Part shown: positions 36,598 through 48,254 of the stretch, piece after piece
Numbering within the stretch: position 1 is the first letter of the stretch
How the letters are laid out: the number at the start of each line of letters is the position of its first letter
Source of the DNA: Litsea cubeba
Lineage: Eukaryota; Streptophyta; Magnoliopsida; Laurales; Lauraceae
Assembly: GCA_012931725.1 (NCBI GenBank)
Contig: CM022949.1
Location: 32,812,258 to 32,876,257, forward strand
DNA length: 64,000 nucleotides
Direction: 5' to 3'
Translations under genes and position numbers: made by a program
The notes under the pieces: generated by a model
What the model saw: the letters and a program-made list of their open reading frames with translations, nothing else
Told to the model about the DNA's origin: nothing
The model's database searches: none

Positions 36598-36602
36598 CTA
36601 GT

Positions 36603-36841
36603 TGTTATAATATAAAAGAGCGTAAAGAGAGAGAAAGGAAGAGAAGAGTTTGGAGGAAAAGTCATATCTCAATTGATGACCGACTCACATTTTATAATCA
36701 TATTAACCCTAATCACATGCTATCAATCCTCCTAAAAGTCATATCTTTAGACAAGTTGTACATTACTCAATACAGTCCCACACGTGGGATATTCTTCTTG
36801 GGCCTAAATGGGCCATTTTGTGTTATGAGTTATCTTCTACA
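36603..36841 (-). repeat. Copia 3' LTR, unit B, internally deleted (239 bp)
   Basis: Same termini as the other LTR copies. It lacks about 70 bp following CACATGCTATCAAT, which are present in the 300-bp unit A LTR and the 310-bp 5' LTR. Confidence 0.9.
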
Positions 36842-39800
36842 CTCCCCCTCAAATTGTTGTGGGAAGACACAAAACATCAATTTGTTATTTAGATCATTAT
36901 GCCGTGGTTTAGGAAGAGCTTTTGTGAATATATCTGCCAACTGATCATGGGTAGAAACATGAGGCAAAGTGATCTTCTCAGTAACAACATGCTGACGAAT
37001 GAAATGACAAATAAATCTCAATGTGCTTTATTCTTTCATAGAAGACCAGATGGATTGCTATTCTGGTGGCACTGGTATCCTCCCCATACAGAAGTGCAGA
37101 AGTGCCAACAAGAACACTGAATTCACAAAGAAGACGTCGTAAGCAAATGATTTTAGCACTAGCAGACGACATGGCTCGATATTATGCCTTAGTAGAAGAT
37201 TTCGAAACTGTGATTTGCTTTTTGCACTTTAAGGAAATCAGAGATTTTCCAATAAACATGCACCGGCCAGTGGTAGATCTCCGTGTATCCGGATAGCCGG
37301 CCCAGTCAGCGTAAGCGGTTAAGTGCAGAGAAGCACCAGTAGGGTAGAACGTACCATGATTAATAGTGTTTTTAACATAACGGATGATGCGCAAAGCAGC
37401 AGTAAGATGAGGCGTATGTGGATTGCTAACAAGCTGGCTAACAGTATGAACCGCATAAGAAATATATGGTCTGGTCATAGTCAAGTAGAGCAAACTACCC
37501 ACAATTAGGTGAAAAATGGAAGGATCAGCCAGGGGAAAGCCATCATCCGTACTGATGTTGCTGTTCAATTCCATAGGAGTAGCAAAGATATTAGCCTCAT
37601 CTAATCTGGTCGAAGTAACCAAATCTCTTGCATACTTACCTTGATGAACTCGAATGCCCTATTTGTTATGAATAAACTCAAGTCCGAGGAAGTAAGTGAG
37701 AGGACCAAGATCTTTCATTCGGAAATGGCGAGTAAGATGATGTTTGAGGGAAGTAATGCCAGCAACATCATTGCCACTGGTAATCATATCATCCACATAA
37801 ATCAAAAGAAATGTGTATCCCTGTGGCATCCATCTGAGGAAGAGGGAACTAACAGAATGACTCTGGCAAAATCCAGCTTGAAGGATTGCAGCCCGAAATT
37901 TATCAAACCAAGTCCGAGGAGCCTGCTTAAGGCCATAAAGAGCTTTCCTCAGTTTACAAACATGCTATGGAGGACAAGCATACCCCGGAGATGGTTTTAA
38001 ATAAACAGTCTCACGCAAGTCACCATGAAGAAAGGCATTTTTGACATCCATTTGCCATAGGGGCTAGTTGCGAGCTACAGCTACACAAAGGAGAGTGCGA
38101 ACAGTGGTCATTTTAGCCACCAATGTGGAGGTCTCCTCATAGTCAATCCCATACTCCTGCTTATAACCCTGTGCAACTAATCTGGTTTTGTAGCGGTCAA
38201 GACTCCCATTAGAGTGAACTTTTATGGAATAGATCCTTTTACTGCCAATATCAGATGCATCGGCTGGGGCCGGTACCAATTCCCATTTGTTATTTGCTTC
38301 AAGAGCAAGCAACTCCTCAGTCATAGCATTCTAACAGTATGCAATCTTCGAAACCTGTGAATATGAGGTAGGTATATGAGCACTATCCAAAGAAGTGAAA
38401 AAAGCAGGAAAACCATATCTGTTAGGTGCAACAGAAGGACGACTAGATCGTCGCAGGGGTATGACACTATCGGTAAAAGAAGTATTAATACCTGAGGGTG
38501 CAGTAGGCAACATTGGGATAGGATCAGGAGAATGAGGCCCCATTGGAGGAACCGTGTTACGCCGGACATGGACATTGGTAATAGGTGGAGGAGAAGTAGT
38601 CGCAGGGAATTGTGGCAGATAAGACACAACAACAGGATGATTATCCAAACACAAAGAAAGGAAAGGATTGTGTTCCAAGACGATCACATTACGAGATATT
38701 TGCATGCGTATTTCGGATTGATCATAACATAGAAATTCCTTGTGTTCAGTACTGTAACCTAGGAAGATGCATGTGGCAGCCTGTGGTGACAACTTAGTGC
38801 GCTTTGTAGGTGGAAGATGGACAAAGCACAAGCAACCAAAAACACGTAAGTGAGAATATGAAGGGGTATGACCAAAGAGAGCTTCATAAGGAGCAGTCTT
38901 TCGTAGTACGGAGCTTGGATGACAATTGAGGCGATACACAACATTCTGTGCAACATCACACCAAAAATTTGGAGGAACTAAGGATGCAAGTAGGAGAGTA
39001 CGAACAATTTCAAGAATATGCATGTTCTTCCTCTCCGCAACACCATTTTGCTGTGGAGTATGCGGGCATGATTTTTGGTGAAGAATGCCTTTATCAGAAA
39101 GGAAGGTAGAAAAATCATGGGACATGTATTCTCCACCGGAGTCAGACCTAAGAATTTTTATTGCGTTCTTAAATTGTGTGTGAATCATATTGTAAAACTT
39201 TTGGAAAAAAAATATCCTTTAGATTTGAAGCGCATGAAATAAATCCAGGTGAATCGAAAATGATCATCAATAAAGGTCACATAATACTTAAACCCTGTCC
39301 TACTCTATGTGGGTGCAGTTCCCCAAACATCAGTGTGAATAATATCAAAAGATGATAACGCGCAAGAATGATGAATAGGAAATGGCAAAATATGACTCTT
39401 ACTCAAACAACACGTTTCACACTTTGATTGAAGTAAAGAGGATATTATTTTATTATCAATAGTGGGTTTTAAACGACCAATTTTAAATAAAGAAAGTAAA
39501 TAAACATTGTTCACATGACGAAGACGACTATGCTACATAGTCCACAATTTATTGAAATTAGAAGAAGAAGAAAATAGGGAATGATGTCCAATGTCAAGCA
39601 GAAACAGTCGACTATGTATACTCCCTGTCGTGATCACCTTCCCAATTTGCCGCCCCTGTATGACACAACCAGTGGAAGAAATGTTATTATGGTACCCTTC
39701 ATCAATAAGTTGTCCGACAATAAATTGGCTAATAATTTGGGAAAGTAGACATTAGGAAGGTGGAGGGATTGGCAAGAGACATTAGATAAAGTAATGGTAC

Positions 39801-41005
39801 TAATTCCAAAAATGATTAATTGGTCTCCATTAGCAGTGGTGATTGTGTCTTTGCCAAGGTAAGGGTGAGGCTGTAAAGCTACTTTCTACAGAAGTCATGT
39901 GGTTTGATGCTCCCGAATCTAGAAACCATGTAGATGGGGTTATGGATGAAGACAGAGAGAATGAAGAATGAAAAGCATGAAATGCTAGAGGAGAATGAAT
40001 TTGATACTGACCACCATTAAAGCCCATAGATGCGTATGCTGAGGTCACCGTGTTCTGAATTGATTCTTGAATCTGGGCTGGAGTCATGGATATTGCCCCG
40101 GAAGAGGTGCTTCCCGTATCAGGGAGAGGTGCTTGAACTTGGAACACAGCTGGAGCCTTTTGTTTGGGCACGGTGGAAGGTTTTGCTTCTGCTGGGTCCC
40201 CTTCTTTCGCTGTAAGCTGCGACATTCATGAATAAGATGACCAATTCCAATATTTGCAAACCAATTTCTTACGATAGTTCTTGGCAATATGACCGAAGCC
40301 TTTGCATTCATAGCATCGAGCAGGCTTCTGATTGGGGGCTGCCAAGAGTGCAGAATCCGTTGGAAGAGGAGCTAGGAAGGCCTTTGGTTTTTCAAGAATA
40401 GCACGCTGTGAGTTTAGGCGAAGTTCGTCTCGAAGAACTTATTGGAAGCATGTATCCAGGTTCGCAGAGACTTCTTTATTCATGAGAGCAGACCGAACAG
40501 ACTCGAATTCGGGTTTGAGATTTATAAGGAACTGGCTGATGTGGGTTTCATCTTGTAATATAAGAGCCTCAGACAGAAACCCAGCAGAAATAGTTTGAAT
40601 AATCATAGCATCCCTCTCAGTCCATAAGGTGAGAAATCCATTGAAGTACGCCTGCACAGATTTATCACCTTGACTGAATTTTGCAATTTCACTATCTAAT
40701 TGAAATTTACGGGCTCTATTTGTTTGATGATAAACATTCTTTAGATGAGACCACATATCTGCTGCGGCAGTATATGCTTGAAGAGCAATGGCAAGAGAAG
40801 GATATGGAGTTAAGAATCCAAGTGATGACCTTAGCATTTTCTTTAGACCAGGTGGGTAACGCTTTTGTGTCAATAGTACTTGTAGTAGGTTTAGTTATCG
40901 ATAACCAAACAGTCCTTGGCCTTCTATAAAATTCTTTAGGTGAAAGGACCAGACCATATAATTATTCTCATTTAATTTAATGGGAATAACATCATACTTT
41001 TCCAT
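36842..41005 (-). pseudogene. Copia gag-pol remnant, unit B
   Basis: The polyprotein start MEKYDVIPIKLNENNYMVWS is at 41,005 (minus). Gag extends to about 40,080, with the zinc knuckle region near 40,325-40,285. The protease motif DSGASNHMTS is near 39,930. GAG-pre-integrase is at about 39,514-39,305. The integrase (39,188 downward) shows ILRSDSGGEYMS and CPHTPQQNGVAERKN. Reverse transcriptase spans about 38,324-37,400 with GLKQAP and an undamaged LLIYVDDMIIT. RNase H shows WAGYPDTRRSTTGRCMF near 37,290, and the chain ends near 36,850. Stops and frameshifts remain, such as TAG in place of Trp after VARN near 38,066 and breaks near 37,630 and 39,250. It is less broken than the unit A copy but not functional. 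Confidence 0.9.
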
Positions 41006-41785
41006 TGATACCAATTTCAGCAGGAAGAAGGAGAAGAACCAGCAGCAGAGAAACAAAAACCAGCAGCAAAGAAGAACCAATCACAATGCAAAGAGAGATG
41101 TAATCTTCTATGATTTCATAACCAAGCATGAAAGATGCTTTTGGAATGGCTGATATATGCTTTCAGCATAAAACACTACAAAACAGATAAAGATAATGAT
41201 TCTAATTGCACACAGCACACACAGGTGCAAGATGAGTCTTCCAAACAACCCCCAGATCTAAGACAACACTTCAATAATAGTGGATGAGACTTCCAATCAT
41301 ACACAGCACACATAGGTGCAATGTTGAAAAAAAAAATCATGCCAAAACCAGTCCAAGCGACCTTGATTTTACTGGCTGAATCCCTTCGTGGGGCCCACAG
41401 AGAGATTTGATTGATGATCAGATGAGATGCTAGAAATCAGGATCAAAATCCCTTTCCCGCAGTGAATGTCGCAGTAAAATCCAGTCAATATCAAGGATCT
41501 TATGCGCCTGTAATGAAAACTATTTCAAAAAGTTGAATAATCACATGATGGATCAAAAAGCCTACCTCTGATCGCTGAAAAAACTCTGAAAAAATCTCCA
41601 AAAAGACAAGGAGAGATGGGCGACCGAGGATGGATAGAGACTTGTGGATTTTGTGATGATCGCAGGTGGGCCACTATGATCACGATGATGAAACAACAGG
41701 TTTTCACCTACGTTCTGCTTCCAAAAAGCACAGATTCTTGATCTGTGTTTGATTTGATGATGTAGATGAGATCTCCAAGATACTA

Positions 41786-41799
41786 TGGCTCTGATACCA
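41786..41799 (-). other. Copia primer-binding site (initiator tRNA-Met)
   Basis: The minus strand reads TGGTATCAGAGCCA, complementary to the 3' end of initiator tRNA-Met, the standard primer for Copia elements. It should touch the 5' LTR, but a Helitron now lies between them: ACCA of the PBS is at 41,796-41,799 and TGTTATAATA of the LTR resumes at 42,547. Confidence 0.92.
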
Positions 41800-42546
41800 T
41801 CTATATAATAAGGGAGCTCAGTTTTTGAATCCTTAGATATTTTGGACCCTTGGATTTATGTACATATTTCTGTACATAAATCCTTAGGCTGAGAAGAGAT
41901 TCAAGATCCTTTGACATATTTCTGTACATAAATCCTAAGGCTGAGAAGAGATTCAAGATCCTATTACAAAGGACAAGAGGATATGGGAGTGCCCTTGATT
42001 TTCTATGAAATTACGAAACGTGCCATTATCTTTTCCAAGAGGATATGGGAGTGCCCTTGGTTTTCTGTGAAATTATGAAACGTGCCATTATCTTTTCAAA
42101 ACTTCCATACAAGTAAAGATATGATTAAATACACGGCTATGATTGCAATAGAGTGATTGAACGGTGTTGAATTTGGACCCACAACTTACCAGTTTGCCCA
42201 TTCACACGTATATGTTGTTTTTCACGGATTGTGGAATCTGAGCTAACTTGGATTGTTTTGGTAGCAGATGCAAACGTGACTTGCATGCAATTGAACTAAA
42301 CTGCTTATAGTAGTTGGCCACTCTGGTTTTCAATGGTGGTTAAACAAGGGTTTAATTGGCTGGGCTGTTTTACCTAAAAAAAAAAAAATCCGGCCGGGCT
42401 TGATTTGAAGCTAATTGATCCGATGGGCTACATAGAAAATTTGGGTTAAATTTGTTAAATTATGGGCGGTGTGGGTTTGGTTTTCCCCATATTTAGTTGT
42501 ACTCAAAACATGGTGCGCCGTGCCTTCAGGCACGGGCAATGACTAG
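41800..42546 (+). mobile_element. Non-autonomous Helitron inserted at the Copia PBS/LTR junction
   Basis: The 5' end is TCTATATAATA. The 3' end has a stem-loop CCGTGCC-TTCA-GGCACGG (42,518-42,535) followed after several bases by terminal CTAG, and the next host base is T. Host A (41,799) and T (42,547) flank it with no target-site duplication, as expected for Helitrons inserting between A and T. No helicase/Rep protein fits in 747 bp. Inside are two separate pairs of 52-bp tandem repeats (from 41,862 and from 41,985) and a perfect 13-bp inverted repeat GGATTTATGTACA (41,852-41,864, partner 41,871-41,883). Confidence 0.92.
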
Positions 42547-42856
42547 TGTTATAATATAAAAGAGCATAAAGAGAGACAAAGGAAGAGAAGAGTTTGGAGG
42601 AAAAGTCATCTCTCAATTGAGGATCGACTCACCATGTTATAATTATATTAACCCTAATCACATGCTATCAATCAGCAAGATTACAATTAGAATGTAAAGA
42701 ATAAAGAATGTAAATCTCTATACATGGAAGTAAATCTATGAGATATTCTTTAGTCAAGCTTTATGACAAGCTGTACATTACTCAATACAGTCCCACACGT
42801 GGGATATTCTTCTTGGGCCTAGATGGGCCTTTTTATGTTATGAGTTATCTTCTACA
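42547..42856 (-). repeat. Copia 5' LTR, unit B (310 bp, most complete copy)
   Basis: It begins TGTTATAATATAAAAGAGC and ends TTATCTTCTACA, followed by target-site duplication CTAGT. It has no counterpart in unit A because the duplication edge falls inside the leader. Confidence 0.92.
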
Positions 42857-42861
42857 CTAGT

Positions 42862-45800
42862 AGACATAGATCTTGTCTAGTTCAGACTGCATGATCCAAG
42901 GGCATTCTGATTGAGGGACTTGATTATGGATGGCTCAGATTCACAGTACTTTTACTTTATAGAGAAGAACGTTTCCATTTCAAATCCCATTTTTAGTATT
43001 ATACCTAACATTTGCTAACAGCCTAACATCATTTGAGATGAAAGGAATTTCAAATGGGAAGATGGGGGAGTGCAAGAACCGAGCTATAAACATGGGCGCA
43101 CCCATGTGTGATCGCATGTGGGCTCCATCAACAGAAGCCAACAGGCTCAAAGAAAACCTCACTGTATTTGTTATTGTTGCATCAGGACTATTGCCTATGA
43201 ATTGTATTTGCGCGATCATACTTACCATTGGATTGAAGTCTTTGCTATATTTACCTTCAGACTGGTAATTTTCTTCATAGGTTTGATGACTTCAGTCAGG
43301 CAGTGAATATCACTCCGATTCTGAGCAATATTTGGGTTATTGTTCACAGGAGATAGTAGGCCTCCTTTAAATTCATAAAACTTGGCTACACGGCAGTAGA
43401 TAGTATTGATCCTTTAGGCCCCCTTTGAATTCTTGGAACTTGGTTGCAATAATTTGTTAGGATTTGTTTGGATCCACAGAACTATGTTGTCCAGTGAATC
43501 TAATCACCTAAAAGAAAATATTATTTGGTGCTCATTCTTGGAAATTTACCTTTAATCCTCATTTTTAGCTACCCTATATATTCTAATGCATAAACAGGGT
43601 GTAAAGGGCATACTTCCATTAAGGGGGGTTTTCTTGTACTGGTTTCCATTATGCCTCAATGGTTCATGCAAAGAAAAAGAACTGTCACTTGAGTTAACCT
43701 GATACAGTTGAACCCATCATCAATCACACTTTAACCGAGTTTACCTGCATTGTATTTACAAACCTTCCTTTATTTCATCAGCACATACAGAGGATCTCAA
43801 CAAGCTAAAATAGAAAACATAACATTGATAAGCGACTCCTTTTTTCTGTCTTCCTAGAAAATGATTTCCGAAAACATTTGGGTTGAGCCCATCCGCTCCG
43901 GTGGATGGATTTTAAAACGGAAAATCACCCCCTCCTATTAGAAAAATAGCCCAGTATGCTCACTATTGCAATCTTGAGGTCGTGGGTTCAAGTCATGTTA
44001 CCAATTAAAAAAAAAGGAGCTTTAGTAGCACATATGTTGAAGCCTGAAGGTCAATGTACATAATTGCCACCTCCCTTCTCATGATCAGGTGCATGGACCA
44101 GACTCCATTGAGTTTGGTATGCATTAAACCAGTGACGGCGATGAAAGATTACAAGGACTAAGGGTGCATGCTGTTATCATTCTGCCAATAAATAAATTTT
44201 AGCGAATGGTACTTTCTAATGTTTATTAAGCTTTGTATAACTTCTTTATAGCCATTGTTAAGCTTGAAAGTACATGTTACCTTTTTGAAGTGTTGGAGAG
44301 AGAGAGAGAGAGAGAGAGTCCTTTAAAACCTTTTAGACCACAGTCCCCAATTCTCATGTTAGAACCTACAAAGCCACATGAGGACATGTTCCCTACATCA
44401 TTACTGCAGAAGGCTTATCCCTTAAAAAAAAGGCCATCACTTACCTGAGTTGCAACTTGAAAAGCATACCTTTTTGCAACCACCCTTTACAACTAATCAA
44501 ACACCATTCCTTCATGTAACTTTCCTTCCAATGTAGATTCTTCCGGTAGTGAGTTTTCACCAAATGGGATGAGGTCCTACATCATCTCACTTGCATTGAA
44601 GTATCAAAAATATCCTTGTTCTCATTACCTTTCCCATGATGTGTATAAGGGTGGATTAAAGTAGTGGCCACTTCAACAAAAATCTCATCGCTCTCAACTC
44701 ACTTAGTATGGTTCAAAATCGCTGTATCAGTCGGGCAAAAAAATCGATACGATATTGGTCGCAGTCGCAGCGGTGTGAATTTTTCTTTCGTGAAAAACAT
44801 ATCTAAAAAATCCAAAATATTATAAAATGCTGAAAAACACTATTTTTTTCCTATTAGTAACAATAATAAATCAAAATATCGGTCCTCCTAAGTCATGACA
44901 TCCTGTATCGCTATTTAATTTTTTTTTTAAAATAATTATATTAAGTCTAGTGTATAATATTTGGTCCCATCTATGTAGTTATATAAATCAATTAATATAG
45001 TACTTTATATATAAAATCCAAACCACTTTAAATAACTATCAATTTGACAAGACCATAACTCAAATAAGACTTACCCCATATTGGATTGACCACTATGCAA
45101 CTGGCCATTTCTTAAAATCTTATTCACATGTATTTTTAGGTGATTAATCAAATCATAGCTTAAGTCTAATTTGATTAAAATTTCTTGAAGGCCCATTTAA
45201 TAAGGGGCATATAATTTGAATAGTTTTGTGGCGCACTATTGACATCCAAACCATTCAATAAAAATAGCATTTAATTCTATGAGTATCCTATAATTTTAAG
45301 TTGGCCCAGGTTTTAAATTGAAACTTGGCCCAACTAATCAAACTTGGCCCACATTTTAAAATCGATATATTGAGACAAAAGTTGAAACTCTAAAAGGGTG
45401 ATTTTTCCACCGTTCTCTCTCCTCTGTATCAAAATAGAAAAGTAGTGGGGGGAAAACAAAAAAGGGAAAGAGGGAAGAAGAGAGGAGAGCAGAGGCGGAT
45501 CCAAGTGCATCCATGTGGGGGCGGTCGCACCCGTTGGACCTCAGCCCGCTTCTAAATCCATAATGAAAATTCAGGGTCGGTTTTAAAAATTCACATAAAA
45601 ATCCTACGTCCGCCCTCAAGACTCATGAAAATCCTAGGTTTGTTCCCAAAACCCAATTGCCTGGTTGGATCCGCACCCGTCAAACAAGAATTCTGGATCC
45701 GCAACTGGAGGAAAGGAAGAAGAAGAGGAAAGGAAGAAGAAGAGGAAACAAGAAAGAGAGGAGAGGAAGAAGAAAAGGAAATAAGAAGGATAGCTGATTT

Positions 45801-48000
45801 TAAACTGTCATATAACTACTGCATGGACAACACTCTATTAATAGGCTCAACAGGTCTACATTAGTCATTTAACCCTTTCACATTGATTGCATATAAATTG
45901 GCAACTTTTGAAGTATTTAAATGCTAACACATTGAGACCCAATAAGACTTATCTCATCAATTGGTTTTATTCTTATATTCTTATTTTTTTTTATCCCTTT
46001 TAGAAGCCAACCAAGATCCAATGGGCTCCCATAAAGTCCAATGAATGCATACATGGACCAATTGGGTATTATAATAGGTCAAAATTTCCATAGAGTCACA
46101 TTATTACCTGCTTCCGCGCACACACACAGCAGCATATTTATAAGTCAATCCAATTCTTTCACACACAACTTTCTCCGTGAATTAGCACCGGTGCAAATAT
46201 AACACTACACTTTATGCATCATTCGTCATTTGGATTTAATCACAAAAAAATTGTACTATATATAAGCTGCCCGCGGCTAAAGCTGCAAAATTAAGAGCTT
46301 GAGTCCCACTGGTGAAAGATTAAGGGGACATGATGGATGTAAAACCTTCCAGCCTAGAAACTTTGAAATTGAGAGCCAGTATCTGATATCGGGTACAATT
46401 GTAATCCACATCCATCTCTATTTCCTTACTCTCTTGATTGTCATGGTTTCAGGTGAAAGACAGTCGAGACAAGGCGATCTTAAAATAAACATCTTGCTAA
46501 ACATATGGGTATTTTCGTCTTATCAAATCAAATTCAAAGACATTCATTTCAAATATTTCAATCTATGGAAGGGAGAAAAAATGAAAGCTAGAAGAAGCCC
46601 AGAAGTCAAAGGCAGGTAAGAGGAGGCTCCCTTAATAATAACTCAACCACGCAGCACGCTCTCAGTCTCATCAGGTCTTGTAAAAGAAAAACCAAAGCGA
46701 CGGGGCGTTGTCTAACGTACGCAGGGTGCGCAGTGCGCATACTGCTTATTTTAGTTACTGCCATATATTAAATTCCTGAACCAGTGTGTAAGCCGGTTTA
46801 AATGCCGCCAAATGGAGATAACGTGCGCCAAAGCAAACTGTTATTGAGCTGTTCCTTGCATTAAAATATCAGTGCAGAGAATGAAAGTATAATAAAATAG
46901 AGTGCCTTTTTGGGGGTTTGAAACCTGGATTTTACAGTTTACCAAACTTAGATTTGTAGGCCAGCTGACCCCTCTGATTTGTACTTCACAGCTCTGCATT
47001 GGGGCCATTTATCCAAATTGCATGTATGTAAGCTTGAATGGAATGAAATCTGAAAGAATTAACAACCTCAGCTAACCCAACCCAAAAATTTATCCAAATA
47101 GCATGTATGTTTGTAATTAAATACATAAGAATTCATAGTCAAATGAGCTCCGCAAAGGATTCTAACAGACATAAAGTGTGAATGACGAGACGAGTTCAAG
47201 GATGAGAGATATAATGTAGTAATATGGATAGGACATTGACTTTAGTAATATTTGGATTAATTAGGAGATGGTTGGATATTCAAGTTGAGGTCATTTTGTG
47301 GTCAATTTTGTATATTCACCTTGAATCTTTATAACTACCTATAAATCCACATATATTCTATGCAAAAAAATAAGCCTAATTGAGTAAAGTCATAGCAAAC
47401 ATTCAAATTATAGGTATATTATGTGGTGCATGGTGTCTATAAATATTATTTTATTTATCAACATACTAAATGGTACATCAATATATTGCCTCATCATCTA
47501 ATCATGAACCAGTTAACAATAAATCCATCACTCCATTCAAGTAACAGTGCATTGAACATTTCCAAAGATTTCTCAATGTCTTTTCTCATCTCCTCTTTTT
47601 GTTTAAAGTTGTCCTGCTTTTCTCTTACTTCCTTATATTAGCATGTCATTTCAAATTTACTAAGAATGATATCAGTGTTGATATAAATTATTATGTTGTT
47701 AAATAACAGTTGGAACTTTTCTTAATTCAAGCTTTTGGCGTTTCTGGTTATTAATAAACTATCAGAATGTTCGAACTTTAGAACCTGTTTCTTTTAACGT
47801 GCAGTCGTTTGGTGTAATTCTGTCCACGTGCCGAACCCCCCACATGAGCGCGACTGTCTGGACTGATAATATTATTCTATCAATCACTGATAATTCGAGC
47901 TTTCGGTGTTACTGGTTATTAACATACTATTAGAGCTCGGAATCACAACTCGTCATTTACTATAGTAACAGTAAAAAGGGCAAAAAGGGAAGAAGAGGTA
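42862..48000. other. Intergenic region, no gene recognised
   Basis: AT-rich single-copy-looking sequence to the right of the duplication. It contains a (GA)n run near 44,297-44,320, purine-rich sequence near 45,700-45,790 and a hAT-type MITE (45,490-45,707). Open frames are short and lack recognisable domains. The first part (from 42,862) is the original flank of the Copia target site. Confidence 0.55.
45490..45707. mobile_element. hAT-type MITE, 218 bp
   Basis: The left end CAGAGGCGGATCCA and the reverse complement of the right end (CAGTTGCGGATCCA) are inverted repeats. The flanks GAGGAGAG (45,482-45,489) and GAGGAAAG (45,708-45,715) are an 8-bp duplication with one mismatch. There is no coding capacity. 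The purine-rich surroundings weaken the flank evidence slightly. Confidence 0.6.
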
Positions 48001-48083
48001 AAAGATTAGCAGTACGTGTTTTTGGAATAAAGAAAACAGAGAGGAGAGAGAGAAGGTTCGCTTTCCGTTTTGTAATTCCAGCG

Positions 48084-48254
48084 ATGGATTCTCCTTCAAA
48101 AGCCTTCTCTTTTCCTCCATTTCTGTCGCTTCGAATCCAAAACTCTACATCTAAATCTCCTCCATTCCTCTTTCGGAATTCGATCGGTACGGGCGCGGGA
48201 GAAGAAGTTCTTACTGATGAACGTCAGCTGTTCGACGAATTGTCGCAGTGGTGA
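48084..48254 (+). other. Possible upstream ORF in the leader of the TRM-like gene
   Basis: A 56-codon frame starting MDSPSKAFSF and ending ELSQW lies 1.2 kb before the TRM-like start codon. It is preceded by GA-rich sequence typical of plant 5' leaders and followed by a T-rich stretch. A leader exon ending near 48,250, with an intron running to the acceptor CTACAG at 49,288-49,293, would place this frame as a uORF. It could also be a chance frame or an unrelated small gene; no family was recognised. Confidence 0.25.

Larger units (their letters stand above)
19074..41175. repeat. Segmental duplication, unit B
   Basis: Direct tandem copy of 407-18,945. Relative to A it has extra segments at 19,828-20,101 (hAT-type MITE), 25,000-27,201 (RTE LINE), 28,899-29,361 (organelle-like), about 30,324-30,431 (107 bp between TCCCA repeats, probably deleted in A) and 32,745-34,166 (Harbinger-type). 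It lacks about 250 bp corresponding to 745-990 of A, the 152-bp promoter-proximal piece, the long CT run, about 100 bp near 7,030-7,137, and the TRIM. The shared Copia element continues past the duplication edge into complete 5' structures. Confidence 0.92.
36603..42856 (-). mobile_element. Copia LTR retrotransposon, unit B, both LTRs, split by a Helitron
   Basis: It is flanked by a perfect 5-bp duplication CTAGT (36,598-36,602 and 42,857-42,861). The 3' LTR is 36,603-36,841 and the 5' LTR is 42,547-42,856. A polypurine tract (minus-strand GAGGGGGAG) adjoins the 3' LTR, and an initiator-Met PBS lies at 41,786-41,799. Without the 747-bp Helitron the element is about 5.5 kb. Sharing the exact target site with unit A shows one ancestral insertion that was later duplicated. 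Confidence 0.95.

Noticed and set aside
44700..44960. GTTCAAAATCGCTGTATCAG-type sequence resembling MITE ends
   Set aside because: Only one end was convincing; no matching inverted end or target duplication was found.
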